DNA of 64,000 bases from Ostrinia nubilalis. Lineage: Eukaryota > Arthropoda > Insecta > Lepidoptera > Crambidae. Positions 31,386-44,485 of the stretch are shown here, in pieces (the stretch's first letter is position 1; every line of letters begins with the position of its first letter). The stretch covers positions 2,501 through 66,500 of the forward strand of contig NC_087105.1 of NCBI RefSeq assembly GCF_963855985.1, read 5' to 3'. A model generated the notes under the pieces. The model saw only the letters and a list, made by a program, of their open reading frames with translations, had not been told where the DNA came from and ran no database searches. Made by a program: the position numbers and the translations under genes.

Positions 31386-34220
31386 AAGTATCATCAAACA
31401 AAATACATACCTACTTCTTACATTAATTTAGATACATAACTACTCGTAAAAAACACTACTCGTAAATAAATAAATAAACACGTGTAAACGTAAACTATTT
31501 TATCACGTTTCATGATTTCAATTTTAGGGGAAGCATGGACTCAAAAGTGATTATTATCGTACCCTTTTTATGGTTTTTGATTTTGAAAATAAAAAATCAA
31601 TTTAATTACCTACCATAGTGAGTCTAGCAACCTTATAACAATGGAATGAGCCTGCTAAAAATATATATTTGTGCCTTGAGCGTGCTGGTGCCATAATATA
31701 CAGACTTCTAGATGTTCATGTCAATGTCAACTCACAAAATATCTAATGATGGAAATAAATCTTCATATTCTGCTAATTGTTGTATTTACAATTATTAGTA
31801 TTGCCGGTTTATTTTAAAATAAATAGGAAAAAAAGGTATTTCACAATGTTAAATGTTTATTTATGTGGTCTTTAGACATGAATAGTGACAGTTAAGAATT
31901 AGCAATATTTTAATTAGTTACCTAATCTTATTGTCATGATAATGAATTTCTTCGCCGCAAAATACATAATTTCAACAGCACTTGCAATATTGTTACGTGG
32001 CATTATAAGTCAGGAAGTAGTAGTATCTGTTCGAGTAATCTTTAATAGCTCTACATTTAAATTGTTTTGCGTAAGCGGTTACTACTAACTGGTTTAAGTC
32101 AGTTATTCTAAAGATGTTAATAATGAAGGATTCAAAAGTAGTATTAAAATTGTGTAAAGAATGATTTTCGTGGTCTAGAACAGGGCCGAGGGAGGGGGGG
32201 AGGGGGCGCGGGCGCGGCGTAACGAGCGCTATTGTGGCGCAATCAGGGCCCGCACGAATTCGGGACATTGTGTCTCTGACAGCCGGCTGCGTCTGCCCGC
32301 TCGCTAGAAAGCTGCGTGTCTGTGTCAAAGGTTTCTAAAAACCTTTATGAAGGCACGTCACTAGTCAAGGCTGGTCGCCGTATATGTATGCAATTCAGCC
32401 CGCATTATTACGAGCAGCGCCAGAATCCCACCGTAAATAGCATATACGCGTGTTCAAGCCATTAGCACAGCAATATTTATACAACACAGTTTATTATCAC
32501 GTCGTTTATGGCAGTGGGAATAAAAACTGGCTCTAAGTTTTAATTGTCAGCAATTGAAACAATTTCCTGCGACTCTACACATCGCGATCATTAGGCGCGC
32601 ACTGTCGTCTCATTATATCTTGTAATGGACCTAATATTTACTCGTCAGGTCACTTTGGAGCTTTTAATTTGACGAAACTAAAGCGAAGTTTAAAAATTAC
32701 TTACTATAATGTATCATCAGTGGATACACTTAAACGGTTATTAATAAGTGTTAATTGTTCAATTAAAAGTGAGCAACGGTAGCATCATTATAAAATATAA
32801 TAAACTTTAATAATTGTAAGTTTATCGGCATGTGTTTTATAGATCACTGTAATTACCATGTGCAACAATCACGAGTAGATTATACTTGTATATAGAGAAT
32901 CGTAGAGTCATCATCATTGAAAGTTACAAGTTAACCGTAACATCGACCACTATAATCACGAATGCCACGTCATTTACGCTTCAGAATGTTCAACGATAAT
33001 GGGTCGATGAATTATAATGTTGGCAAGAAAACGGTGTGTGTTCACGGTATGTAGAGTTGTCGAACGCTACTCCTGCTCGCAGACTTGATACTAATTGATG
33101 GCCCAGGAGGAGCGGATTTGCATGTGGACACGCGGCGGGGGGCGCTTAGAGGGGAGGGGGGTCATGTAGGGGGTCCCGCTGAGACGTGGCAGATAAATGG
33201 GCGGAAGCTTCGAGATGTTATCCCGCGACACATCCGTCGCAGCCGATAGCGCATCGACAGCGCCAGCTCCTGCCGCTCCCGCTCGCCGCGGGCGTCTGCG
33301 GACCAGTCATGCACATTATTGTGTGTTGATCTAACATTTTACTCAAAACATGCCGTGTCTTTTTCCGAGATTCGAATGTGAATTTTCAGGTCTAAAGTCC
33401 TGTTTCCCAAATAGAGCATAAAGCATTTATACATATTCAATTTTTTGATAATAATCAACTTTTTTCGATAATGTCCCAGATGCCAGTGTCCCCTTAGGGT
33501 ACACCATTAGGGTTTTCAGGAACTATCGTAAATTTTCCCTCAAGATTGTTATTATTTATAACGAAACCAATCTCTAAGTTATAACTTAAAAACATCAAAG
33601 AAAAAAAATCTGCTATGATTACCTGCTATGATAAGTAATTGCATTTCGAAATTGGAATCGGTCCCCCTAACATTATGACGTGATAAGATTTTAGAGTCAA
33701 ACGCTTGAAATTGGTATCCTTTGATACGAGGCCCGGACACAATGTGTAATTCATTCTTGGAATTAATGAAACGGTATATTAAAAACATTATTATTTGGGC
33801 AGCGATAAATATCGTCCCAAACGAGACAACTTCACAAATTGTCGCCCTCTGACACCCGCACGCCGCGACAGCGTATTTTGAACGCTGCTGTTGTCTGAAT
33901 TGGGTGCATTATCCCTCGTGGCAGATGCCATCTCGACACCATGAACGTCAGTTATAAAATTGTTATTGTAAGTTATTAGGAGTCGCGGGCGGATTAAGTG
34001 CGCGCGCGCCGGCGCGCTATCGCCGACTATAAAGCCGTTATATCGGCGGAATTGACAGCTATCTCTTATGCAGTAAATATCGGAAATTATATACGGACAA
34101 TAATCAGACTTTGGAGGAAAACTGTCTTAAGAGTCAGGCTTCAAAACGTAGGTTCCCGCGAGACAAACAAGGGTTTGTTTACTCACTGGTACTTGTCCAC
34201 TCTCGAAGTCATTTCATTTC

Positions 34221-34255
34221 AAGAATAAGAATAAGAATAAGAATAAGAATAAGAA
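34221..34255. repeat. (AAGAAT)n hexamer microsatellite
   Basis: Nearly six tandem copies of AAGAAT followed by AAATTTATTCATAATG, an arrangement seen at the tails of minus-strand LINE copies in Lepidoptera. Confidence 0.85.
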
Positions 34256-35644
34256 ATTTATTCATAATGTTCATTACATGTCAAATTTTCAATATATTTT
34301 CTTATTAATCATAGAGATAACAAGATATAATAATAAGTTTATTTTGTTGCATAATATTTTAAAATTGTTTATGGGATAATTTCATTTATCGTCAAGTTAT
34401 CGTAAGAATAACACTGCATTCCTAGTATTGTTACTGTAACGATGATGGTGGAGGGCCTTAGCCTTGTTCTCAATAGTCTGACCGTACTCTTGATGAGCAA
34501 ACGTTCAACGTTTCTCGGAAGTCGACTGCGATTTGGTTAATTCGGCGTTTACGTGCGGGAGCCGCGCGTGTGCCGCGCGGGCGCCGTGCGGTGAACGACC
34601 GCGGGCCCATTACCGGCGCTCCACATCGCGGCGGCTACATAAGGGTCGGCAGGTAACTGCTGTCTCTCATAAACACATTGTACAATGACAACAACAAGTG
34701 TATTAATGTTTAAACAATTGTTATAAAGACGTAGGACGTAGGGTACAACTGTCAAAATTATATTAAAAGTGACTACGAGCTACGACGCTACGAGCATTAA
34801 ACTATCTCAAAACTACGTGTCAGTGACCTATGTAACTACCCGCGAGCTGCGAACTCTGACATGTAATCGATAAGTGAACTTGTGTTTTACATAAGTAACG
34901 GTAACTATTATGTACTCGTAGATACTTTTAACATGCCCTTAAGAAGAAGAGGTGAGTTATTGGAAAAATCGAAATAGGCTAGCTAGTAGTTAAATACACA
35001 GTAATGTTAGAAGACAGAAATTATGCTTTATACGAAAACACACGGAGTAATAGCGTTCGGAGTAAAGTGGCAGGTCCCATCGGCCGCGGTTTCCGAAGCG
35101 ATTGCTGCAGCACAATGGGCAATTTTTGTGCATTCCCGTAGGCTCGTAGCGCGGTTTGCGGGCGGCGGCTTTGGCGCGTAATGGCCGACGATGGACTTCG
35201 AGCCGCTGCACAGATTACTGTAGAAGCTGGGATACAGAATGGCAAACTATAACTAAAATTTAAATGAGTTTTGTGTAGCTTTTGTATGTTATTTCTATTA
35301 ACAGTGCGGTACTACATTAGTGCTCTTACGGACATCGGGTACTGAAACAAGTAAATTGGTTGTAGGTTTGACATACCTACTACCTTAATTGCCTTTTGTA
35401 TTCGATTATCCTAACTCATGAAAATGTTTGCATTTTACAACCAAAAAGTTGAAACAAAAATATTTTATTTTGATATGTATTATTACATAATAAATTACTC
35501 GGACTTACACCGTTCCATTTATTATTCTTAAATCGTTTTTGGCTGAAATGATGTATGTATGTTCGCAAAATTAATTTACTCACATAATATCCTGTGTCTA
35601 AAATGAGATATAAGAACAATTAAAGCACGCAACGCAAAGTTGCG

Positions 35645-35657
35645 TCACGTGACGTCA
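35645..35657. promoter_or_regulatory. Overlapping E-box and CRE palindromes
   Basis: TCACGTGACGTCA contains TCACGTGA (a palindromic bHLH-ZIP E-box, 35645-35652) overlapping TGACGTCA (a perfect CREB/ATF site, 35650-35657), inside a small GC-rich island. The sites match consensus exactly; occupancy is unknown. Confidence 0.4.
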
Positions 35658-37235
35658 GCGCGGCACCTGCGCCCGCGCTACAAATTAATGCGTCGCTGTA
35701 ATCAAGAGCGTGTTTTACATTTTGTTGACATCCTGACACTGTATAGTCCAGTAGAATAAGGTCATATAGGTACTTAGCTTTTAAATCTGGATTTACAATA
35801 GTATTAAAAAAGTGAACGTCTTCTTTTGTATTATATTGTCTCAGCACCAGTCGAAATGTTGTCCTGAAATAGTAGAGCAAGCTTTTGGGTCGTGTACGTA
35901 CATACAAGTGCCGGAAAACTGTGCCAAACTACTATCCAAACTTCATTTCCGTTCCGCCGTTCTAATGGCTATTTTCGAATAAAACTTATTATGATAGAAC
36001 ATAGGAATTGCAAGTTCCCCGTGGTGAGGTGGGTCACTCGTGCAGAGATTGTTTGTAGCCGGGCGCGGGCGGGCCGGCGGGCCGGATGGCCGAACCGGTC
36101 GCGCAACGAATTTAACTGGATCGTTATATTGAATCGCTTTGATGCACGATTAATTGCGATGTACTCGTAAAGCCTCCTCAACGTTGTTTTTCGATACTTT
36201 TATTACGTCACGGAAATCACAATTACATTTATATGACTCGTGAAATTGTTTAATGCATAAAACGCGTGAAATGAATCATAAAATAGATTATGATTCGCTG
36301 TGTGGCTGTGATACGACTTGATGTTAAGTTATGGCATTTAGAAGATTAAAGTTGTTAGTTGCTATCATAACTAAGGATGTAGGTAACTTACACCAATGTA
36401 AGTAAAATGTTAATAGAATCATGAATTATACCAACTCGTAACTTGAGTATGTAAATACATAACAGAAGTACATGACGCTCGCGAACTTCACCTATTGTTA
36501 TGAAAGCTTTCAAAGCTGCACGCCAATCTGGCACTTGAGGCTTGGGCTTTCGTTTAATGTTACAGCGCTTGTGGTCTTGCCCGGGGCAGCCATGAACCCT
36601 GCACGCGGCGGGGGCGGGGGCGCGGGGAGGGGAGGTTTAATTAAACCGCGGCGGCTGCGCCCGCACACCTCGGCCCACTAATTCAATTATTATGAACGTG
36701 CATGACAAATACTCGAATGATAATTTTAATGTACAACGCTGGACACCGGTGAAAGTGGTGAGAACAGTTCTAATTGTTCGACATAAAAAGTATGATTTGA
36801 ATACTCGTATGTAATGAGGTTAGGTTTGTTCGCGGTTTACATTGTAGCTTAAATTATTTATTAGGTACTTTAAAGAAGGTAGGTACTTTTTGTAAGTTGG
36901 GTATTACTTTCCACCTACGAGCACAAGGAAGGAATGCTACGTTTAGATTAATGCTGCTCGACTAATTTTAAAAATTGCATTTTCATATACCTAGCGCATT
37001 TGCTTTGATTTTTTTTTTCTAAAGGTCTGCCTTTTTATGCCTTGGTTTATGAATGAAGTGTAAACAACAAGCTTATTAGTGAGTAGTGTCGCCAGGTGGG
37101 AGGTGGGAGGACTGCGGGTAAATAACGGGGTGCGTAGTAGCGGCCGCGGCCTCCCCGCGGGCGAGCGACGCCGCGTATATAACTTCAGAAGGCACAAAAC
37201 GTCTTCAAAGCTTAACGTAATATTCGAGGATTTAA

Positions 37236-37400
37236 AAGAGAGTGCATGGGACGTCCACCTACAAGGTGGACTGACGACATCTTAAAGGTAGCAGGGAAGC
37301 GCTGGATGCAGGCTGCTACCAATCGATCAACGTGGAAAGCATTAGGGGAGGCCTATGTTCAGCAGTGGACGTCCTATGGCTGAAATGATGATGATGATGA
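37236..37400 (+). mobile_element. RTE LINE 3' end with (GAT)n tail, copy 2
   Basis: Encodes [20 protein letters not shown] and continues to [12 protein letters not shown], stop and (GAT)n. It is longer at its 5' end than the copy at 23590; the shared 118 bp look identical apart from the tail length. Confidence 0.82.
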
Positions 37401-37600
37401 AAAAAGAGTAAAATCGGCAATGGGTAACCGCGTATCTGACTGCACCAGGCAGTCTGCCAACAGGGAGAGATGGCGGGAGATCATGCGGAGAGTTTTATAC
37501 GCCTCTACAACCGACGTGACCACAACTGCTCTGCCAAGAGCGAAACGAATAACAAGAAAAGGGAGAGCCTCCTTGATCTAGCGTTTGTGGAGTTCAATCT
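37401..37600 (+). mobile_element. Second retroelement C-terminal remnant
   Basis: Directly after the (GAT)n tail the plus strand reads SANRERWREIMRRVLYASTT and then RAKRITRKGRASLI and stop. This is like the basic, Trp-containing tails of LINE polyproteins. No catalytic motif. Confidence 0.35.
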
Positions 37601-38189
37601 AGATATCCTATGGGCCACAGTCCGAGTCCACAATTAGACCACGTCAGATTAAGCCAAGTCAGACGTCTGTGGCTGAGTTTTGCCCTCAGTTGTTACAAGC
37701 TAGCTGAAACATGGAGAAGACAAATTGAACCAAATATAATTACTTCACAGACACATGACAAAAACCAAATCTGTGGACCAGTGGACTGGCATGGTGACAG
37801 TCAATGTTTTGCTCTAAATTAACTTGCATTTGCATGTTCACGTGCATATGAATTGTGTGGTTGCAATCTTGTTAGAACAAACTTCGCACATATAGGTGTT
37901 ACGGTAAAGCATAAAAGGTTGAGAAGAGCTTCTGTAGCAATGTAGTCATTGGCAGCGAGCGCGGCCCACAGCCCGCGGGGATCACGCGCGTCGGCCGCTC
38001 ACTGCGAGCCACGACACTCAGCGTCTGCCAACTCCAGGCGGAATGTGGAAATTAGAGACTTTCGCGGAATCATCTGATTCGACGTACATTTCAAGAAAAT
38101 CTGAACTAAGAAGACTACAATCGAAAAGGAAAACCTTACACCCATACAATAACACGAAAATGTAAAGTGTATCTGTACTACTACTTATG
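37601..38189. other. Non-coding, nothing recognised
   Basis: No gene or element recognised. A GC-rich island with TTGGCAGCGAGCGCGGCCC is at 37948-38010. Confidence 0.4.
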
Positions 38190-38292
38190 GTCCTATATCC
38201 CCTAGATGGGGCAGAGGGCGTCCACAACAGTCCTCCATCGCGTTCGGTCTTGAGTTATGCGTTTGATCTCGCTCCAAATCCAAAATGAATCT
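38190..38292 (-). mobile_element. LINE ORF C-terminal fragment
   Basis: The minus strand encodes EIKRITQDRTRWRTVVDALC and ends shortly after. The D-R-x-x-W-R-x-x-V-D-A-L tail is typical of endonuclease-reverse transcriptase retroelements of moths. Only about 30 codons remain. Confidence 0.6.
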
Positions 38293-38978
38293 GTGAACAA
38301 CAAGAAATACCTATTGGCCAGCTTTAAAAGCTCATGAAACCTAAAATTATGCAAAAATAAAAGAAAAAAATATTTGGACTTCAGAAAGTGCAAGATTAAA
38401 ATTCATATTCCAGATTTAACTAATACTATCACATCTTACATGTAAAATATATGATCAAGAACACAAAGAAACGAGTCGCACGAGAAAAAATAAACATCGA
38501 GAGACCATGAAAGTAATCTCAAGAAATCGTCATCTCGATAGTCGGGGGCATGATGGATGATGTTGATGGAAAACAGTGCACGCTGTATGGTATGTTAGAC
38601 AAATTGAATGAGTGCGTCGGTGGTCGAGGGTCGCGGAACCGGTCGCGACAAGTGCAGCGCACACACGCGCGAGGCCGGAGCTCGCGGCGCATCCCGCGGC
38701 TCGCGCGCCTTCCGCTCGGTTTGATGCAACTTATAAGACCTATCGGGTTTCTTCACACTTGCTACTTCGAGATTACGATGTTGTTGCAGTTTCAATCCTC
38801 TGCGGAACAAGGGATCGAACAATATTACGATACGCCTGAATATTTAAGCGAATACACGGTATAATCGGGCTTAAACATTTTGTCGTATGATAATAAGATC
38901 CTATAATGGACGGAATGTAAAAATTGGTGGTATGAATGATAAATAAGGCTTACTTTTGTGAGACCTGAAACCATTTTA
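38293..38978. other. Non-coding, nothing recognised
   Basis: AT-rich with a GC-rich island at 38615-38720 (GAGGCCGGAGCTCGCGGCGC). The open frames across the island have no motif. Confidence 0.4.
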
Positions 38979-39080
38979 CTAGAACTGACTTCATCTTCAT
39001 CATCATCGTCGTCTCCACTGCAGGAACGCGACCCTCTCCAATTCACCACAGGAAAATGGAGAATTTGGCCTACACTCCCC
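38979..39080 (-). mobile_element. Retroelement 3' end with (GAT)n
   Basis: The minus strand reads CAAATTCTCCATTTTCCTGTGG and then GTCGCGTTCCTGCAGTGGAG and ACGATGATGATG. This layout, a terminal CAGTGGAG followed by GAT repeats, resembles the RTE copies at 23590 and 37236 but the family differs. Confidence 0.5.
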
Positions 39081-42000
39081 AAGCTACCGACTATGTTGCA
39101 GCATATGTAATTGTTTAAATTGAGGCAGTTCCTAAAATGGCTAATGTCCAATCAAACCAAAACAGGTGTTCCTTTGTTTGCGCGGATGAGTTAAACGGTG
39201 GTAGTGAAATGGCCGCGGGCCCGGGATGGAGCCCCGTCCCGACCGGTTCGGGCCCGCACCCCGCGCCCCGGCCGGCGCGGGCGCAGGCTCCACGCACGTT
39301 GCCCCGTTTATTTTTAGCTAACTGGTTGTGTCGAATCTACTTCATTTCAGAACAAGTACTTTCGGACCGAAGCTGAGATGTTGCGGCTTCATTCCGATGC
39401 TTTCTCTTTATGACGGCGAATGATGGCCGCAAGTAGATCCGTGGGAAATTACAAATGTACATTTATGTTGAGATGGAGATATAACAGCAACATTGAATGG
39501 CATAAATTACATATTTACATGAGTGGAGTCCTATTTGATTAAAAAATATTCAAACGAAATTTCCCGAATTGCCTCCAGGGATGAAACGCATGTAGAGCGC
39601 TGGACGTTGATCTCGCTGGTTTGAGGATCTAAATTATGCCCCTGGGAAAAGCCTGGGATCCGGAAGTATTTACATAATTGAGTTTGTAAGGGCCTGCTGC
39701 GAGGTGGTCCTTTAATTCTGAACATTCGGGGAAATTGCCGCTCACTTAATTTGACGTCCTTATTACGAGCCGTTATTCAATTTCATTATGTATTATGTTT
39801 TTAAATCAATTACGGGCTAATGTTATTCATTTATGATGTCATTCCAACAAACCTGCGTCGTACCTGTACCTGATACATTACAGGCCGATTATTTTATGGT
39901 CTGTTTCCGACAAGAATTTTAATGAGCAATGGGATAAAAAAGAAACCTTTGACATAATCAGGAAGATTTCACGTGTTCAAGTAAAACTTTACTTTGAAAG
40001 TGAATGTAGAGCACTAACAATTTTAAGTATACAAGTCTCAAAGTTCCTAAATAAGCTTGCTCTACCATCACAGCGAAATACTCGTAGAACCAAATATTTT
40101 ATCAGCCTAGCAATAGTAAGTTGCGGCAATTATTTTGGTAAAGAAAGAAATAAATAAAAAAATTGTTTTGGTTCATACACAGTTTAACACAATATCAGAT
40201 ATTTGACAGAATAAAATTTATTGAACCTAAATGGCACCTACTCAGCGTGTGTCATGCTCTACAGAACATGACGCTGGTATTCTCTAGGAATTTTCTTGAC
40301 GCACCAGTGACGTAATAGTTATTTAGAAAATAATTCAATTTAAAATTACTAAATTACATATTGTACTCGTATAAAAAAGATTAGTACTAAAAGTTTAGTC
40401 ACTGATTTAATATTTTAATATACTCAAGAATAAGCTTTATGAACCCAATCAGAGAAGTTCGAAATGGCAAGATTTATCATGTAATATCGAATTATTTATT
40501 TTAATAATAATGCAGTACGTTCACACAGAACGTGTTTACCGGTAGTATCATGATGCGGTATATTTCCTCGGGGATTATCTCAATCGCATTAGAGCGGCGC
40601 GGGCGCGCCTTATCAAATGCTTAATTACTGTGAAAGGACTTCGGAGAATATAATCCTGCGCGCGTCCGCTCCGGCGGCCGCTGCGGTTTGATCGGCCTTT
40701 TATATTCAGTGGTAGAGATTGAGAGATTTTTCACCTAATCTTGTTTTATTAAATTCATCTGTCTTTACTAGGTACTATATTTTTTTGTTAAATTAGATAA
40801 CATTTTAATATATTTAACTCAAATTAAACATTTTATATTTGGTTGAACATATTCTTACTTTAAATCCAAATTCGGTCCACTAGTTTCAAGCGAGTTTTCA
40901 AGAATATACCTAGTCGTAGCAATCTTCAGCAATGGAAATCAGCTGCAATGCAGAAGGTCAATGACTGCAAATTAATAAATGACTGCTGCAAACAGGACAG
41001 TGACGTAACTCAGCCCTTGCTCGAGTGACCGCGACGGATATCGGTCGATCAGCAAGTGCGACGACAACGAGAACAACACACTTGTGCGGGCGATTTATAA
41101 CAATTAGCACATATTGTTCCGCGAGGGTGATGGAGCGGACAGTTTGCTGGGATCCATATGAACCAATTCTGGTCAAACTTGTACAGGATGAGCCAAAAAT
41201 TGTTGTAAATAACAATGCGTGATTTCTCGAAAACGGTTCAAGGTAGGGACGATAATGCACTAACATAATTTCATGAATTTTTAGTCACTATGGAACGTTT
41301 CACGGGACACCAGCGTGCTTTTTCTACATTTTTTAAAATTGTATTTCACCCCCTCTAAGATTTAATATTGTTTATGCCCTGGGTCTCATCTATATCTATA
41401 TCAAAATTAATTAATCAATGATAGCGACTTAGGCATGAAAACATAACATAGTTACTTTTGCATTTAATAGTAGTACCTACCTATGGACGGACAATTTGTT
41501 AGATTCAAGCCTGCAATGTCCTACTAACCATAGCACAGCTACATAAATGGTTACTGGTATGTCTCGAGCTGTCGAGCCATGCGAGCCCCCGCCGCTGGAC
41601 GCGACACTCGTCTGCTTAATTGGAGTCAACTCGGGATTAAAGGAGCGTTAAACTCCGCTAACGAACTCTAACCCGCGCGTTTAATTACCGCGGCGACGGC
41701 TGCGCGCGCGACTCTATCGATGCCCAGCTAATACGTAAATACTCCAAAATTAATATTGTGGCGAAGATTTCATCTTGAAAAACATTTTTTAATATACTTA
41801 CATACGGTTTATTACATTAATGTTGCCTCTAGTTAATTCGGGTGTTTAATGAAATTACAAGAAATGTAATTAAATACATAAGTACAATATTTTAATTAAA
41901 AAATAGCAAGGAATTCGCAATAAATTAAATAGACTTATTATACAAAGTGAATGTCTCGTCAAACCCAAACGAATGTTTCTGTTTATGAATTGATCTAAGC

Positions 42001-42342
42001 CAAATAATTAATTAAAATATTTTTGAGGGCTGCTTCAGCGAAAATTAATCCGTGTGACCTTTTCGCTTAATTGGTATCTGTATACCGTCATAGATTTAGT
42101 GACGCTAAATTAGGCTAGATTAAGATAGCGCGGAGTGATTGTCTGTCGAAGCCGATCGTCCAATAAGTCTAGCCCAGTCTAGACGCGGCTTAGTCTAATC
42201 TTACAAATAATAATATAGAGCTATTCTGGCTCCTGCACTTAGGCACTAAACAGACAATATGGACTCAGAAGGATCGATCCAAACGGAACGCGTTAAGGTA
42301 ATGTCTTGCATAGGCAATGTCGTTAACTACTTATCACACTAA
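39081..42342. other. Upstream non-coding region with GC islands
   Basis: No gene found. GC-rich islands at 39210-39300, 40590-40690 and 41570-41715. A consensus CGTGGGAAA (Su(H)-type) is at 39440-39448. Otherwise AT-rich. Confidence 0.4.
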
Positions 42343-42506
42343 ATTATAAGGGCGAAAGTTTGTGAGTGTGAATGTTTGTTACTTCTTTAGTCTAAACGGA
42401 TGGAGCGATTTAAATAAAAAATGGCATGTAGTTAGCTGACACCCTGGATTAACACATAGGCTACGTTTTACGACGAGTCACACCGCGGGGTACAGCTAGT
42501 CTAAAA
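42343..42506 (+). mobile_element. RTE-like 3' UTR fragment
   Basis: Contains GGGCGAAAGTTTGTGAGTGTG, GTTTGTTACTTCTTTAGTC and the terminal CCGCGGGGTACAGCTAGTC, common motifs of lepidopteran RTE/SINE 3' ends. Confidence 0.6.
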
Positions 42507-43032
42507 TAAGTATCACCTACTCTACTGTCTCTACATTTCAAGAGTTGCTGGCAGCTAAGGACAACAACGTTTGTTTAATGTATGGGCCTACTGCATTATT
42601 GAAATATTGTGACAAAAGACCTAACTCTACTTGTGCAAGCTTAATTGGCTTTTCAAATGTGTCGGATCATGTCAAGAATCGTTAATAGATATGTATTGAT
42701 TTGCGGCATTTGTGCTCGATCTCCTTGAGAAAGAGCTAAAAAATGTCGCGCCCGCAGGAGGTCCTAGATCTGTTTTTTTATTGATTGCACTCGATTAGCT
42801 TTAAGATTTTCCCGTATATTTTATCATTACCTTTATAAGAGAAATAGAATGCATAATTTAATAGGATGCATCTAAATACATAATTTTATTAATTTTCGTA
42901 AGTATAAAACGTTTTTCGCGTGAGTAATATGACAATAACCACAATATTATTATCTTCTACATTCTTCTGTTTTACAGAACCACAAAACCTCAATAAGATA
43001 GCAAGGTGATACATTTATTGATATTATTATTT
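42507..43032. other. Non-coding, nothing recognised
   Basis: AT-rich intergenic sequence without recognised features. Confidence 0.4.
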
Positions 43033-43549
43033 ACTAGCGGCCGCCCGCGACTTCGTACGCGTGGATCCCGTTTTACCCCCTTCATCTATATTACGCGGTT
43101 TAGATTTTTTCATACAAATGTTTTTTTCCGCTAACTCCCGTTCCCGTGGGAATTTTGCAATATCCTGTTGTAACTAAGCTTTAAGTTTACTAAGGTACCT
43201 GCATGCCAAATTTCAAGCGTCTAACTTAAGCGGTTTAGATTTTTCATACAAAAATATTTTCCCGCTAATTCCCGTTCCCGTGGAAATTTCGGGAATTCCT
43301 TGGTGTAACTAAGCTTTAAGTTTATTGAGGTACCTACATACCAAATTTCAAGCGTCTAACTTAAGCGGTTTAGATTTTTCATACAAAAGGATTTTCCCGC
43401 TAATTCCTGTTCCCGTGGGAATTCCTAAGTATACTATAACCTGCCCAGGAGTATGAAGAATAATTGTACCAAGTTTCGTTAAAATCCGTCTAGTAGTTTT
43501 TGTTTCTATAAGGAACATACAGACGGACAGACGGACAGACGGACAAACC
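43033..43549 (+). mobile_element. RTE-like element 3' region with 136-bp internal repeats, part 1
   Basis: Starts ACTAGCGGCCGCCCGCGACT, a widespread lepidopteran retroelement motif. About 2.7 copies of a 136-bp unit follow, each beginning GCGGTTTAGATTTTT (near 43094, 43230 and 43366) and containing TCCCGTTCCCGTGG. The region ends in an (ACGGACAG)n tail at 43518-43545. It appears to resume at about 44332 after an insertion. Confidence 0.7.
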
Positions 43550-44331
43550 TTGTCAGCAAGGCTCAGTTCAGCTGCTTTTGCAGTGAGAAAGATAAGGCAA
43601 TTAACTGACATTGAAACGGCAAGGCTAGTTTATTTTAGCTATTTTCATAGTATAATGTCATACGGCATATTGTTGTGGGGCTCAGCTGCGGACATTGAAA
43701 CTGTGTTCGTTCTGCAGAAGAGAGCAGTGCGGGCCATTTATAACCTTGGACCCCGATTTTCCTTGAGAGAATTCTTTAAGGAGATTAATATACTGACAGT
43801 AGCTTCACAGTTCATTTATGAAAACCTTTTATATGTTCGCAAAAATATAGAGCAATTTACTAGAAAGAGTGATTTACACAAGTTCAATACAAGAAACAAA
43901 AATAAACTTGCCGTTCCAAATTTCAGACTGCACAAGATTGGTAATTCATTTATGGGGAAATGTATTAAACTTTTCAATAAATTACCACAAACTGTTGTAG
44001 AATTGCCCATTCATAAATTTAAAGCACATATCAAAAGCACCTTAATGAAAAAGGGCTACTATAAAGTTGATGATTATATAAAGGATAAAAATGTTTGGAA
44101 TGTTTAACTACCTAGCTCGCATTAATACTTATGACTATAATTTGTATATTTTAAAGACTGTAAAACCTTGAAAAGGAGGCTGACAATAGTGACCGAGTTT
44201 CTTGCGCTGCTTCTTCTCAGCACTGGCCCATTTATTGTCCCGAAGCAGTGGTAGGGTTAATATTGGGACGTGTAAAAGCGCTTTTTTAAAGCCTATTTGC
44301 AAAAATAAATGAATTTTATGAATTTTATTTT
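43550..44331 (+). mobile_element. Jockey/CR1-type LINE 3' end, inserted in the RTE tail
   Basis: The frame 43550-44107 (185 residues) is the C-terminus of a non-LTR retrotransposon polyprotein: RLVYFSYFHSIMSYGILLWG, VLQKRAVRAIYNL, HKFNTRNKNKL and FNKLP are characteristic post-RT motifs. The RT active site and endonuclease are missing (5' truncation). The 3' UTR has CTGCTTCTTCTCAGCACTGG and CCGAAGCAGTGGTAGGG, followed by AATAAATGAATTTTATGAAT. The intact frame suggests a relatively young copy. Confidence 0.82.
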
Positions 44332-44485
44332 AGACAGACAGACAGACAGACAGACAAAAATTGTACTGATTGCATTTTTGGCATCAGTATCGATCACTAA
44401 TCACCCCCTGATAGTTATTTTGAAAATATATTTCATGTACAGAATTGACCTCTCTACAGATTTATATAAGTATAGATTTATTTAT
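44332..44485 (+). mobile_element. RTE-like element 3' region, part 2
   Basis: Starts with (ACAG)n, then AAAAATTGTACTGATTGCAT and CACCCCCTGATAGTTATTTTG, then CAGAATTGACCTCTCTACAG. This is the usual continuation of the RTE-like tail broken at 43549. Confidence 0.65.

Larger units (their letters stand above)
30601..37235. other. Upstream non-coding region, proximal part
   Basis: No gene found. It holds short GC-rich islands in AT-rich background (30870-30955, 31150-31215, 33100-33310, 34550-34640, 35630-35680, 36595-36675). It also contains the hairpin at 31344, a hexamer repeat at 34221 and an E-box/CRE composite at 35645. It is likely Serrate cis-regulatory sequence. Confidence 0.4.

Noticed and set aside
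43550..44107. A host gene of 185 codons
   Set aside because: The motifs and the 3' UTR are those of a truncated non-LTR retrotransposon.
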